Shown here one piece after another: positions 37,142 through 47,800 of a stretch of DNA of 64,000 nt. Origin of the DNA: Alectoria sarmentosa. Taxonomy: Eukaryota; Ascomycota; Lecanoromycetes; Lecanorales; Parmeliaceae. The translations under genes and the position numbers were made by a program. Below the pieces are notes generated by a model that saw only the letters and a list, made by a program, of their open reading frames with translations, had not been told where the DNA came from and did no database searches. Position 1 is the stretch's first letter. Each line of letters starts with the position of its first letter. Location: the NCBI GenBank assembly GCA_009733775.1, contig WOGZ01000040.1, positions 108,879 through 172,878 of the forward strand, read 5' to 3'.

Positions 37142-38842
37142 ATGCAACATCCTCATTCAACCTCCATACACAGAGTTTCAGGGTTTCCTGATCCCGCCAA
37201 CGGCTCTACAGCTCCGACATCCCTTCACTCGGCGATACAAGAGGATTCACCGTCCTCTATCGACGCCAATGGCGGAACCGACATCGAGGCACAAAAAGGT
37301 ACTGCCGGCCCTGTGGCCAAGATTCAGAGCGCCGGACCACCCTACTCCATCTACACGCACCGTCAGAAGAACTTCATCGTCCTCATGTCGTGCCTCGGCG
37401 GTCTCTTCTCGCCTCTCTCCTCTTCGAGCATCTTACCTGCTCTGCCTGTCCTTGCATCAACGTACGCAACGTCCATCCCCGTCATCAACTTGTCAGTGAC
37501 AGTTTTCATGGTCCTTCAAGCCATCGCCCCATCCCTAACAGGCGACCTTGCGGACATGACCGGCCGCCGTCCCGCATATCTCTTCAGCTTCTTATTTATC
37601 CTCGCCGCAAACATCGGACTCGCCTTACAATCGAATCTAGTTGCCTTCTACATCCTGCGCTGTTTGCAGAGCGTGGGGAGCTCGGGCATGTACTCTCTGA
37701 ACAGCGGCGTGGTTGCCGATATATCTACCACAGCAGAGCGAGGCAAGTACATGGGCACCGCGGAGTCTGGAATTATGCTCGGCCCTGCCATCTCCCCAGT
37801 CATTGGTGGCATATTGACCGAGTTCCTGGGCTGGCGCGCCATCTTCTGGTTCCTGTTCATTATTGCCGGTATTTACCTCTCGGTGTTCGCCATCTTCGTC
37901 CCAGAAACGGCTCGCAAGATTGTAGGCAACGGCTCACTGCCTCCAACGGTCTGGTTTAATCGCTCAGTCCTCAACTACCTTGCTAGACGCCGCGAAGCCA
38001 AATCCTGGACGCTCGAGGAAATTGCCATCAAGCGCAAGGAGGCTGAGGAGCTTGCGACAAAGCGAAATTTGCGCTGGCCGAATCCATTCAAGACGCTGCG
38101 TATCATTACGGAGAAAGATTGTGCGTGCATCATGTTCACTGTCGCCATCGTGTATGGGAGCTGGTACACCGTCACCACCACGCTCGGTACGTCTGTCCGG
38201 TCCATATATGGCCTAAGTACGGTTCAGGCGGGCCTGTGCTACCTCCCCTTTGGCGCTGGCGCCGCGCTGGCCGTGTTGGTGAACGGACGGGTGCTGGACT
38301 GGAATTATTCTCGTACGTGTCGAAGGCTCGGTGTATCCGTCGACAAGCGCAAGGGCGTCGACTTAGCAAACTTCCCGATTGAGAGGGCACGACTGGACTT
38401 GGTATGGTTTCAATTATACATTGGGTGTGCGGCGTTGGTTGCGTACGGATGGACGTTAAGGCTAGAGGCCCATATAGCGGCACCCTTGGTACTGACATTC
38501 CTCATCGGAGTCTTCATGACGACTACCTACAACAGCCTCAACATCTTGCTTGTCGACCTGTACCCTGACTCGCCGAGCACGGCGAGCGCGGCCAATAATT
38601 TGACGAGATGTCTGATTGGCGCTGGCGGGAGTGCGGTCATTGAGCCGATGATATCCAGGATGGGGTCAGGCTGGGCATTTACGCTTGTAGGGCTCATCGT
38701 CGTGGCGGCGAGTCCCATGCTGTATGTTGTAAGGAGGTGGGGACCAATCTGGAGGGAGGAGAGAAGAGAAAGGATAGCGAAGAGGAAGGAAGAAAAGGAG
38801 GCACTAGGCAACGTGAAGGGTGGGCCCGACGAGAAAAAGTAG
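37142..38842 (+). CDS. MFS exporter, DHA1 family (QDR/dityrosine-type)
   Basis: Intronless 566-aa membrane protein, probably a plasma-membrane drug:proton antiporter or exporter of a small acid or metabolite. The cytosolic N-terminus of about 75 residues is Ser/Pro-rich. Twelve helices follow. Motifs: GGLFSPLSSSSILPALPVLA in helix 1, LTGDLADMTGRRPAYLFSF (the G-D-x-x-D-x-x-GRRP loop 2-3 motif), LRCLQSVGSSGMYSLNSGVV (motif B), GTAESGIMLGPAISPVIGGI (motif C of 12-TM exporters, gxxxGPxxGG-like), and GWRAIFWFLFIIAGI. The central loop (SWTLEEIAIKRKEAEELATK) is long and charged. A late YPDSPSTASAANNLTRCLIG matches the QDR/Dtr1 subgroup. The C-terminus is Lys/Glu-rich. Relatives export polyamines, dityrosine precursors, citrate or drugs, so the substrate is open. 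It is flanked by an AT block and NLR debris. Confidence 0.85.
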   Translation: MQHPHSTSIHRVSGFPDPANGSTAPTSLHSAIQEDSPSSIDANGGTDIEAQKGTAGPVAKIQSAGPPYSIYTHRQKNFIVLMSCLGGLFSPLSSSSILPALPVLASTYATSIPVINLSVTVFMVLQAIAPSLTGDLADMTGRRPAYLFSFLFILAANIGLALQSNLVAFYILRCLQSVGSSGMYSLNSGVVADISTTAERGKYMGTAESGIMLGPAISPVIGGILTEFLGWRAIFWFLFIIAGIYLSVFAIFVPETARKIVGNGSLPPTVWFNRSVLNYLARRREAKSWTLEEIAIKRKEAEELATKRNLRWPNPFKTLRIITEKDCACIMFTVAIVYGSWYTVTTTLGTSVRSIYGLSTVQAGLCYLPFGAGAALAVLVNGRVLDWNYSRTCRRLGVSVDKRKGVDLANFPIERARLDLVWFQLYIGCAALVAYGWTLRLEAHIAAPLVLTFLIGVFMTTTYNSLNILLVDLYPDSPSTASAANNLTRCLIGAGGSAVIEPMISRMGSGWAFTLVGLIVVAASPMLYVVRRWGPIWREERRERIAKRKEEKEALGNVKGGPDEKK

Positions 38843-39295
38843 TGCTTCCAATGGGTGTCTATTAACAGTTTTGTCGTCTCATCTAACTACCATGTACTAA
38901 ACACGCTTCATTCGCCAATCTGCTTCACTTCCATCGCGTAGAGAGCAGAGACTGAGACATTCGAGCGAGACGCCACGAGCATTGGAGGTGACTATGAGTC
39001 ATCGCATATGAATTGGTTGTGTAGACTAGACTTTCTACCGGACTGAGTCCCCCAGAGGCCGCAAGACATCAGCTCGTTGGCTGAAAAGATAATCTGTGTG
39101 TTGGCCAGCGTTTTTGAAAAGTCTGGTTGGTTCATAGCCTCCTCCGGCCGCTGTCTGCCCAGCCATATTCTTTTGTGCTATAAATAAAACAGTTCCAGGG
39201 GAGCTTTGAAAACAATCAATTCATTTCTTCACATCACATACCTGATATGTTGACAAGCCCTACCAATGAGACTCCCGTTTAGCCTTAGTGTAGCC
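38843..39295. other. Intergenic, no supported gene
   Basis: About 450 bp between the exporter and the NLR relic. No motif seen. Confidence 0.4.
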
Positions 39296-39610
39296 CTACA
39301 ATAGCGTGCCAAGGCCTTCACATATGTCTGCTACAACCTTTTCCAGCTGATCGCGGATAATGACTTCCTTGCCATTTTTCTTGTACTTCCATCGTTTCTC
39401 CAAGCAAGTTTTTTTTTGCTGTTGACAGCTTTCAAGATATCAATCAAAACAGTTAGCGTATTAGATTTCGAGCCATCAAGGAGTTGCCTGTCGTCGGCAC
39501 AGGGACAGAGTTGCCTTGTGCCAATCGTTCTCTTCTGCTCTGCGACGGCGCTCAGCGCTCGAAATTATACAACGAGGGATTTCCACTTACGTCGCCTGTA
39601 TGTGCGAATC
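39296..39610 (-). pseudogene. Truncated NLR (NACHT/ankyrin type) N-terminal relic
   Basis: Read on the minus strand through frame changes, the sequence gives pieces in the order seen at the start of fungal NACHT-ankyrin proteins: RRRKWKSL, then PVPTTGNS, then SNTLTVLIDILKAVNSKKK, then CLEKRWKYKKNGKEVIIRDQ followed by LEKVVADICEGLG and a stop. In intact proteins the last block continues toward a helical N-terminal domain, then the NACHT NTPase and repeats, none of which is present here. A poly-A tract lies at the frame change between the last two blocks. I see this as a truncated, frame-broken fossil. The assignment rests on remembered family consensus, not a search. Confidence 0.6.
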
Positions 39611-41692
39611 TCCCCTTTGGATCGCGGAAGACTGATAGGTAGCTGATATCGGATCTCGTCGCTCCCCTGGAGAAGAAAGTCTGAAGATTGTTCAAGCTGA
39701 CCTAGGCCTCGATACAAACTTTTGGGGAAGGTTAGCGTGAAACAATTCTGTTAGGAATGCTTTGGAGTTTACTAACTTGGATAGTCTCAAGGCTATAGGG
39801 ATGTGACGTCGACACTCAAATCAAACGTAAAGGCTTTGTCGCGACTTTGGAGTATTCGAAAGTTTGAAGGTCATAAGAGAGATTAGGAATAATAGATGAA
39901 TGAAAGTAAGCAAAATTGGATTTGGAACACCATGATTGATTGTTAGGATAAAAAAAGAACGCCGAACAAACCAGGCACTGTCTTGACACATGTGTTGGAA
40001 TAGCGTAGTTTTCAGCCTTTTCGGATCAAAATGCCTCTGATGCAATTCGGCGTCGCTGTCTGATTTCCAGCAGCATGTTTCATCTTGATAGGTCTTCTCA
40101 GTGTTGGTAAGTTATTCAGCAAAATGTAAGCCTCTAGCCTGCTACTGCACCGCCTTATTGAGTAGAATACGAGATCATAGAAAGGGAATGGGAATTCACA
40201 ACGACAGGAACGTAGGCTTGAGCCTCGAGCAGGAATGCAAATGGTGGTGGAAAGAGAGAGGAACGCGATATGTAACCCTAGCCCTAGCATCTTTTAGATT
40301 ACCGTGTGCAAAATATTCGATTTCTTGGCATTTCAAAAGACTTCATCCCCCATCAGACAACATAGTGGATATCATTAATGTGCAGAGTAAATGTATATGA
40401 AAGATGATCTTGTTATTATACAACTCAAATGCTGGCAATAACAGTCGGAGCTACACCTGACCCTGCCTGATTTGGGGCTCTATACCCGCATCATTCCCAA
40501 TAAAGATCCCTAAGGTTGGTTCAATTCATGCTCTCCCGGGCGGCAATTCTAGGGCCCTGTGCTACAGAGTCGCCTTCCTCCGGGTCAAGGGTATACTATC
40601 GTTGTTGGACTTTTGGTGCCGACCTCCGTATGTTGTACCCATCTCCTTGATCATGTGAAACTGAAGCTAGATGTAAGTTTATCGTTGGCCCGGCCGCCCG
40701 GGCCGTTTTAGGCGCAGGCTGACTAAAGTGATCTCATGCGTGTGTGCACCCCTTTTCGATACATATACACGCCGAACCTATCCGAGACATGTATTTACAA
40801 TCCCTCGAATTGGGGCAGTTTCCATGGCTACGGCTCAGCAAGTTTTACCTGCATTGAAAAAAAAAAATTCCATTCTTGACTATTCAAGCAGTCGGATCTG
40901 CTTTCTGCATCTACAGAATTGCCTCGAAGGAAGTCAATTCACTTCATTGACGATCAAAGCAGTCGGACCCGTTTTCTGCCGACTGAAAAACTGCTTCGAA
41001 ACACTGCACCTTCGACCTGCATCGAAGGAATCCGTTTTCTGCAGAACTGCCGGAAAACACAGCAACGACAACATGCATCAAAAAAGTTACATACACTTGT
41101 GCAGGTGTCTAGGGTCAATGCCCCAGAGGAATTCTTCGCCATATAGGAGAGTAAAAAGCGTGATATGGCAATAAGGGTACCGCATCCTAATATATTTAAT
41201 CTAAAAATGATTGGAGAGTCCTTCAACTAATTAGATGTATATTCGATGGATATCCCCTATCTCTTTCTCAGAGCCCATATGTTACTCAGCTGATCGTTAC
41301 TGAATGAAGGCGCAGTCGATCTGAGCGGTGCACATGTATCGAAATAAATGTACACGTGTGAGATCCCTGAACAAGGATTTGTCAAAGTAGCTCGATAGAG
41401 CTGAAATCGGCAATCAAATAAATCAGAGTCGAGTAAGTACCTTCCGTCACGCGAGTCACACGTAATCGTGATCTCACTCTTCCTTTTGCTTCTAAGCTTA
41501 CCTCGAATCTTAGACGTGTCAAGCTCGCTTAGAGGAGCATCCAGGTAGCACAAGTAAGCAGGATTCAGTCAAAGGAACTTAAATGACCTTGACACACCTG
41601 AGAGTTAAGATAAAATAGTATTCCCAGCAAGCGTGTCGTGAGACTCGGATTAGGCGGCATTTGTTGGATCTTCCGGCTTTCGGAACGGCTCA
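39611..41692. other. 2.1 kb with no supported gene; degenerate repeats near 40886
   Basis: No recognisable coding region. Between 40886 and 41050 an imperfect motif recurs about every 65-70 bp (AAGCAGTCGGATCTGCTTTC, AAGCAGTCGGACCCGTTTTC, GAAGGAATCCGTTTTCTGC). The rest looks non-coding. Confidence 0.35.
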
Positions 41693-42297
41693 TCACGCCG
41701 CAATCTGTAGTGCCGACTGGAAACGTCCAATCATCGATAACACATCGCTTTCACCGGTGCCATCCAGCTTTGGGACTTCAACTACATCAAATGGCAGTTC
41801 GGTGGGACCGGCCGGGACCTGCATAACGGATATTAGAATGCGGTAACACGACTGGCCGCCCTTGGCTGAGCAGCTTACCGCCCGCCGGGGCATGTTGTTT
41901 AATGGCGTCATATTCAACCCGCCATACACCCTTTTCATGCCAGCTCGCTGCAGTACAATAATACTCAGCCGAATCAAGGAGCCAAGGAAACGCAATAGCC
42001 CATGCTCGTGGCTCTCTCGTTGGTTTTGCACCAAGCACAACAGAGCGTGTTTGGGATAGCCTTGCCCACTTCACAGCGATCAAAGGCCAGCTGCGAGGTT
42101 GTGATTATGCAACACGCATAGCTGTGTGCATGACCGAAGCGATTTAAACAATAAAGCGGCACGTCGAACAGAAGCCAGTTTTCTCCTAAATCTAAAGAGC
42201 AAGTGTACGAGTACCTCCTCCGCGTCGCTGTGACTTGTCTGGTCTCTGGAGCTGAGATGTCAACGTGATCCGCCAGGATTCGTATCTTGGGAAGCAA
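41693..42297 (-). pseudogene. Hypothetical protein gene, frame-broken or mis-spliced
   Basis: Three protein-like stretches follow one another in different frames on the minus strand. The first is MLPKIRILADHVDISA with RYSYTCSLDLGENWLLFDVP at 42297-about 42150. The second is VKWARLSQTRSVVLGAKP with EPRAWAIAFPWLLDSAEYY and ASWHEKGVWRVEYDAI at about 42080-41880. The third is VPAGPTELPFDVVEVPKLDG at about 41820-41693. A plausible intron (donor GTAAGC near 41880, acceptor ATGCAG near 41821) lies between the last two but leaves a phase mismatch. The first join would need an intron of about 25 nt. I do not recognise the family. It is probably a decaying gene, or one whose exon structure I have not solved. 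Confidence 0.35.
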
Positions 42298-43039
42298 AAT
42301 TGATAAAGAGTAGGTGGGTATCTACCTGGCCTACCCTACCAGAGATCATATGATGATCGCTGAGGCTGAATATACGCAATACCCTAGCTGCAAGATGTCG
42401 GTATTGCACATCGTGAAAAATTGCATTTGATGGAACGCTAACCTATTCATTTCAAAAAAATCGTCACCAGTACAGAGACTACTACGGGGCGTGTTTATGC
42501 AGCTACCGACAGGAAAATGGAGAAAATATCCTCTTTGCATCTTACGGAGTTGAACACATATAGCTAACGTGTCAGCACGGCTCGGACTACTATTTCCTAG
42601 ATGGGAGAGAGGTAGTACAAAGGCGTGGTGTTTGTGGGTCTACTGGTGGACAATAAATCCGAGACCATAACGTCCTTGCATTTCAGGATTTCAAACCATG
42701 TATCTGACGTGAAAATGAACCGCACTACGATCGCTGTTATCTGGTTCCTCAGTCTCATCTCCGTCCAGACGGCCGAAAGCTAAGCACGAGATGGGCTCTC
42801 GCAATACTTCAGAGTACAGAAGGCTGCGAAAGAATTACACACAGGCTCCGACTTCTGGGGTCTATAAAAAGAGGGATGTGCCCGTCTTCAATCTCTTATT
42901 CAAGCACCTCAAGCATCCTCGAGACAGCCAGTCCTTGAAAGCTTCGATCCGAACACATAAACCAGAGGCGTTCTATTTGGACCATTCAAACATCATACTG
43001 CCAAACCACAGCATCCCACACCAGTCAAAATCAGTATCC
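42298..43039. promoter_or_regulatory. Upstream region of the BYS1-type gene with TATA box
   Basis: A clear TATA element (TCTATAAAAAGAGG) starts at 42861, about 175 bp before the ATG at 43040, followed by a pyrimidine-rich leader. No gene is recognised in the rest of this stretch. Confidence 0.55.
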
Positions 43040-43660
43040 ATGCATCTCTTCACCATCACCGCCCTCGGCTCCCTGGGCATCTTTGTACTCCCAGCCTCCG
43101 CGTTTCCCGCAGCAGACCCAGTCACACCATCCTTCATCATCGATCCGGTCGCCGTCACTGCCGCCCCTGCCGTTCCGGACAGCGGTAAACACGTCGCCTC
43201 AGACATCGCCGCCGACGCGACGGGCCAAGCCACCGTGCTCAACAATTGCGCCTTCCCCGTCTACCTCTACGCCTGCAGCCAAATCGCAGCAACCTGCACT
43301 GCAGAATTTACCCTCGCAGCCTCAGGAGGTACCTACGCCGAGACCTTCTCAGACCCCAGCACTGGTGGCCGCTCTATCAAGATCGCTACTACCTCTAGAG
43401 AAGTATCCAAGCCGATCGTGCAGTTCGAATACACCAACGCGGCCTCCGGTCAGGTCGCGTATGATCTCAGTGAGGTGAACGGGAACCCCTTCGGCCCGTA
43501 CGGCTTCGCTTTGACCTCAAACAACGCCGCCTGTTTCCAACAGGAGTGTCCTGCTCCGGGAACTGCTGATGTGTGCCCATTCGTCTTCACCTCGCCTACT
43601 AATGGAACGGTCTCGTCTTGCCCGACTGCCTCGTCAATTGGTGTTACTCTCTGTGGCTAG
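43040..43660 (+). CDS. Secreted BYS1/thaumatin-like domain protein
   Basis: Secreted protein of 206 aa, intronless. The Met at 43040 was chosen because it opens a textbook signal peptide (MHLFTITALGSLGIFVLPAS-AFP); the frame is open further upstream but that part is the leader. An Ala/Pro/Val-rich pro-region follows to about residue 60. The BYS1 domain then runs to the end: ATVLNNCAFPVYLYACSQ, TLAASGGTYAETF, GRSIKIATTSREVSKPIVQF, NPFGPYGFALTSNNAACFQQ, ECPAPG, CPFVFTSP and a terminal CPTASSIGVTLCG. Eight or more Cys are paired as in the antigenic thaumatin-like/BYS1 family. Relatives are abundant wall or culture-filtrate proteins of dimorphic and plant-associated fungi; their biochemical function is not settled. 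A TATA box sits 175 bp upstream. Confidence 0.85.
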   Translation: MHLFTITALGSLGIFVLPASAFPAADPVTPSFIIDPVAVTAAPAVPDSGKHVASDIAADATGQATVLNNCAFPVYLYACSQIAATCTAEFTLAASGGTYAETFSDPSTGGRSIKIATTSREVSKPIVQFEYTNAASGQVAYDLSEVNGNPFGPYGFALTSNNAACFQQECPAPGTADVCPFVFTSPTNGTVSSCPTASSIGVTLCG

Positions 43661-44886
43661 GCGAGACAGAGTCGAGCGCCCACAGTAGACTGTGACTGGC
43701 AATCGAAGAAGAGTCCTGTTTGAGCATTAGCATGTCTTACACAGAACAGGCCATATCGTCGATAGAGGCCTTGAAACGATTATTGGGACCGTACATTATA
43801 AAAGACATTCTTCTCGGTATTTTTTCAATACTAGCCTTGGTCTTTTGGCTGAGTGGTTCAGATTCCCTACGTTCGATTTTACATTAGATAACCTCCTCCC
43901 TACACCCCTGCCGCCTCACAAACGCCAAAACCCTTGCATTGGTCCATGAGCTACGATGCCATTCAAAGAGACGCTAACACGATGAACTACTCAGAATAAT
44001 CTGTGACTGATGATGAAAAGCCTCCGTTGCTTCACTAATGCTCACATACTCGAATTAATATACATCACACACACACACAAATGAGGGGATACAAACGACA
44101 TGAATGATGCTTAGGCCGTTCCAAGGCTAGGGCTAGCAAGGGAATAGAGGCCATAACTTAATTTCGGCCCGGGCGCTTAGAAAACATTCACGTCTTTACG
44201 AGTTGGATCTGGAGTAGTTGGGCTATTTACTTACAGGCGTGGGCGGGTGGGAAGGGGGGGATTGCGGAAAGCTGTGGGTCTGAAGGAGATGGAGTTGAAG
44301 GGAGAGTCTGTTGTTGGGTATAAGATTGGTATAGATGAGTACGTGGATGAGACACATTTATGCGATAGCCTTTTATGCGATTCATTAATTCACAATTTCA
44401 TTTTAGCGAGCAATTAGAGGGAACGTATCTTCCTCCTACTACCAATGTAGCCCTTGGATAGTCCTGGGATTCTGCCCCATTGAAACAGTAGGCTTATCAC
44501 CGTACAGGCCTGTGGTCTCGTCGAAGCTTTCTGTTACGAGGAACAGGCTATGCAGCGGAATAACCAGAGGCCGATTGGATAGTAGCAATAACAGTATGAG
44601 AACGCCATATCTATGTAATGACCGTGTCTTAAACAGCATGAGGAGAAAACATGGAGGTGGCCATGATCCAAAATATGTACTCAAACGGGGGCAATGAAAA
44701 TTCGATCCCATTGCACCGCCAGGTTCGTAAGCCTTAGCCACCAAAGATGGGTCAACTTAGGGGCATTTACTCCCGTTGGTTCATTGCCGGATCCACATGG
44801 CTCACATTCTGGTTTCACTTGGTAGTTCGACTAAGCGATATAAGCGACTCCATTACTCAATGGGATGGGTCCAATCAACACTTTCC
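43661..44886. other. 1.2 kb intergenic, no supported gene
   Basis: Contains a (CA)7 microsatellite at about 44066-44079 and a G-run near 44255. No coding or RNA gene was recognised. Confidence 0.45.
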
Positions 44887-47800
44887 TCACTCGGAAAACG
44901 ACATGGGCAACCTAGGGAAATCCCAGAACCCATAGAAAACGAAGCCCGCCCACGCGCCCACGTTCTCCCTTCCCCTAATCTCAAACAGCCTCTGACTCGC
45001 CTCTTGACAAACGCTCGCCAGATCCAGCATGGTGGCCCGGTCGCGATCCCGGTCGCCTCGGACGCCATACTCGGCCGACTCCCACTCATCGCGCAAGAGG
45101 CTCGCCCACGTCGCCCCGTCCTCCTTGTTGATCTCCCACAGGGGCGTGGACACGCTCCTCGCGCCGGCCTGGAACAGGGCCGGCACCAGACCGAGCACTT
45201 CGTCTCGCGCGTTCTCCTCTGTGACGCCGCCGCGGCAGGAGATGAGAGTTAGGTGGGCGCCTTCGGGGATGGTCGATTCGGAGATGATGGCTTCGCCGGT
45301 CAAGGAGCCGGTGGGGGCGGACTGGTGCGGGCTTTCGGGTGAGAGGATGAGGTGGGCGTCGAGCGGCGAGTCTTTGCTGCCGCCGTCGACGTGGCCCATG
45401 AACCAGGTGAAGGCCGACTGTCTCAGCGACTGCAACATCCTGGTTCTGGTCACGTCTTTGTTGGTGTGGGGTTTGGATCCTAGCATGTAGGATATGTTGG
45501 CTGTGCTTCTGGCGATCTCTTCCAGCGTTGCGACTGTGGTGTTGGTCGCGACGCTCAGTTCCTGGATGGATGCTGGGTCGGCCCTCAATTTCGAAGTCTT
45601 TCTGGCGGGCTTACTAAAGCTTGCGCATAGTGTGTTGAAAATTGCGACGTTGGTCTTTTCACTGCTGATTGATGGCAGGCGGCCCCCGCGAGACAGTGCA
45701 CTGAGGCGCAGCAGAGAACAGCTGTGCGTGTAAGTGATCTTGTGGCGTTGGAAGAGGAGCAGATTTTGGGGCCGTGTCGTCTGACTCTCTGGGAGTGATG
45801 TGGCACTGTTCTTTTCTTCGAGCTTCACTTTCGTGAGACCGCTCTCAATCCGTGACTTTGGCAATTCTAGAGCATGCAGAGGAACCCGATGGATACTCCA
45901 TGTTGTGCATGGGCAAAAGACCAATCTTTGTCGAGGCCGTAAGACTTCAGCCAGAGGCTCGACGAGCCCACTAATGCTCTGCAAGTCTGAATAGGCGTTA
46001 GGCATCGCAAGAACCTCGTTCGGCTCCGGTACGTTCAAGTTGTTTTTCACCCAGTTCATACATTTAGGGCCCGTGCCCGCTGGAACTTCGAAGATGTGTA
46101 TCGGATCTTTCTTACTCTCCGGTCCCACTATCAGCACGATGATGTAGAGTCTGCTCAAGATGTTGCCTTTGGTTGCAGTGAACCAATCTACCAAGACAGT
46201 CTCTTCATCGGCTGGACCGCCTTGCAACGTCTCGACGAGCTCCTCGATGCTTGCGACGCTACCTTGATGCAATTCAAGCACTTTCGCGAGAACTTTGTTC
46301 TTCATCATCCTGGATTCGCAATCTCGAAGTGACCTGCGAGCGGTCTCGATGCTCGGCGCGCTGACTTTCCCTTTGGTCCCTGCTTGTCGCTTTATCTCCA
46401 ACTGCTTCAACTCGGCTTGCCACTCCACCCATCCTCTGGAAGCGTTCAAGTCTTTGCTGACCTCTTCCATCAAGTGCTGGGGCATCTGGTTGGCTAAGCT
46501 GAGCATGTCGTTGAGCGACCTCTCCTTGATCCTTTGGACGTAGTTCCAGATGTCGCGAGCCAATGTTTGACGGACCTCTACCGCGCTCTCCGCAATATCA
46601 AAGTACCTATCCAGGAGCAATTCGATGGGTCGATCGAGAGGCTTGCGATTTCCCATCAGGCCGGCTGTCGGAGAGGTCCCTTTCATTCTGAGGCCAAGTG
46701 AACCGGGAAGGAGAGACAGACCGCCTCGAAGGTCATCAAAGTATTTTTCTGATTGTTTTATCCGCTCTCGAAAAGCCGACAAGCCTTCAAGATGCTGAGC
46801 CGATCTCAGCTCTATCTCAGCGAGCTGCCCGTAGAGATTCCCAATCGGTGCATACTCACCTGCGAGGTCGGTCTTTTCATAGCATTGTAGGAGTTCAAGG
46901 AAGCCTAGTTTGAGCTTCGCAAGATCTGGCTCAGGATGGCGTTGCAGCTCAAAGTCAAACGGAGTCTGCTTTGCACGCAAGACAGTCCTCTGAAGGTACT
47001 TTCGTACGGATTGGTTCTTGATCTGACCCACGTATTGGACGAACCTGCTTGTATTGGCCTTCAGATTCGTGAATGCGTCGCCTGTTGTTGCGATATACCA
47101 GATTCGACCGTGAAGAAGATTGGCTATTAGAAGCTGCGAGGCGTCCGGATCATACAATTCGTCCTGAGAGAACCATTCCTCCAATGCCGATATACGTGCC
47201 GCAAAAGATCTTTCCTCCATCGGCGAAGGAAAGAGAAGTTTCTCCACGTCATCTGTTGTGGTATCGATGATATTAAAGGGAGGCTTCCAAGACAAGAGCG
47301 TGTTTGAACCTTCAGCTCGTTTTGGATAAAACATCTTTCGAAGAGTTGCATTACGAGCAACATCCTCCTCTGTTATATTGCCAAAGCTTAGGCAAAAACG
47401 CAATGCAAGAACTTTAAAATCACTGGTCGAGTCCACAGATTGAGGCGAGCTCCATTCAAAGTACCAGCTTTCACCTTCACCGCTACCCAGCTGCTGTATA
47501 TCGCCCATTGGGACAAAGGGGAGGATTTCCTGAGCACTTTTGAGGACTTTTGCTGCTGCTTGATAAGTTTTTGCTCTATTGTAGGTATGATACTTCACCA
47601 GTTCCATTCGATATCGGACGGCAGGTATGTCCCAGTCGTCAGGGCTTGGCACTGAAGGTTCAAGGGCCGTGAAGAATGGGCAAAGTGGGTACTGGCTTTC
47701 AAAGACGCTGAACCAGTTAAGCATGCGTCCATGATCTTCCTGATTTCCTGCACGCCAATGTCCGCATTGTGTGGAGAGCAATGATGCACGATCTCGTTCC

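Noticed and set aside
43855..43900. tRNA-like text (TTGGCTGAGTGGTTCAGATTCC then GTTCGATTTTA)
   Set aside because: Resembles A and B boxes of a Leu/Ser tRNA, but the boxes are much too close and no acceptor stem or anticodon arm can be formed.
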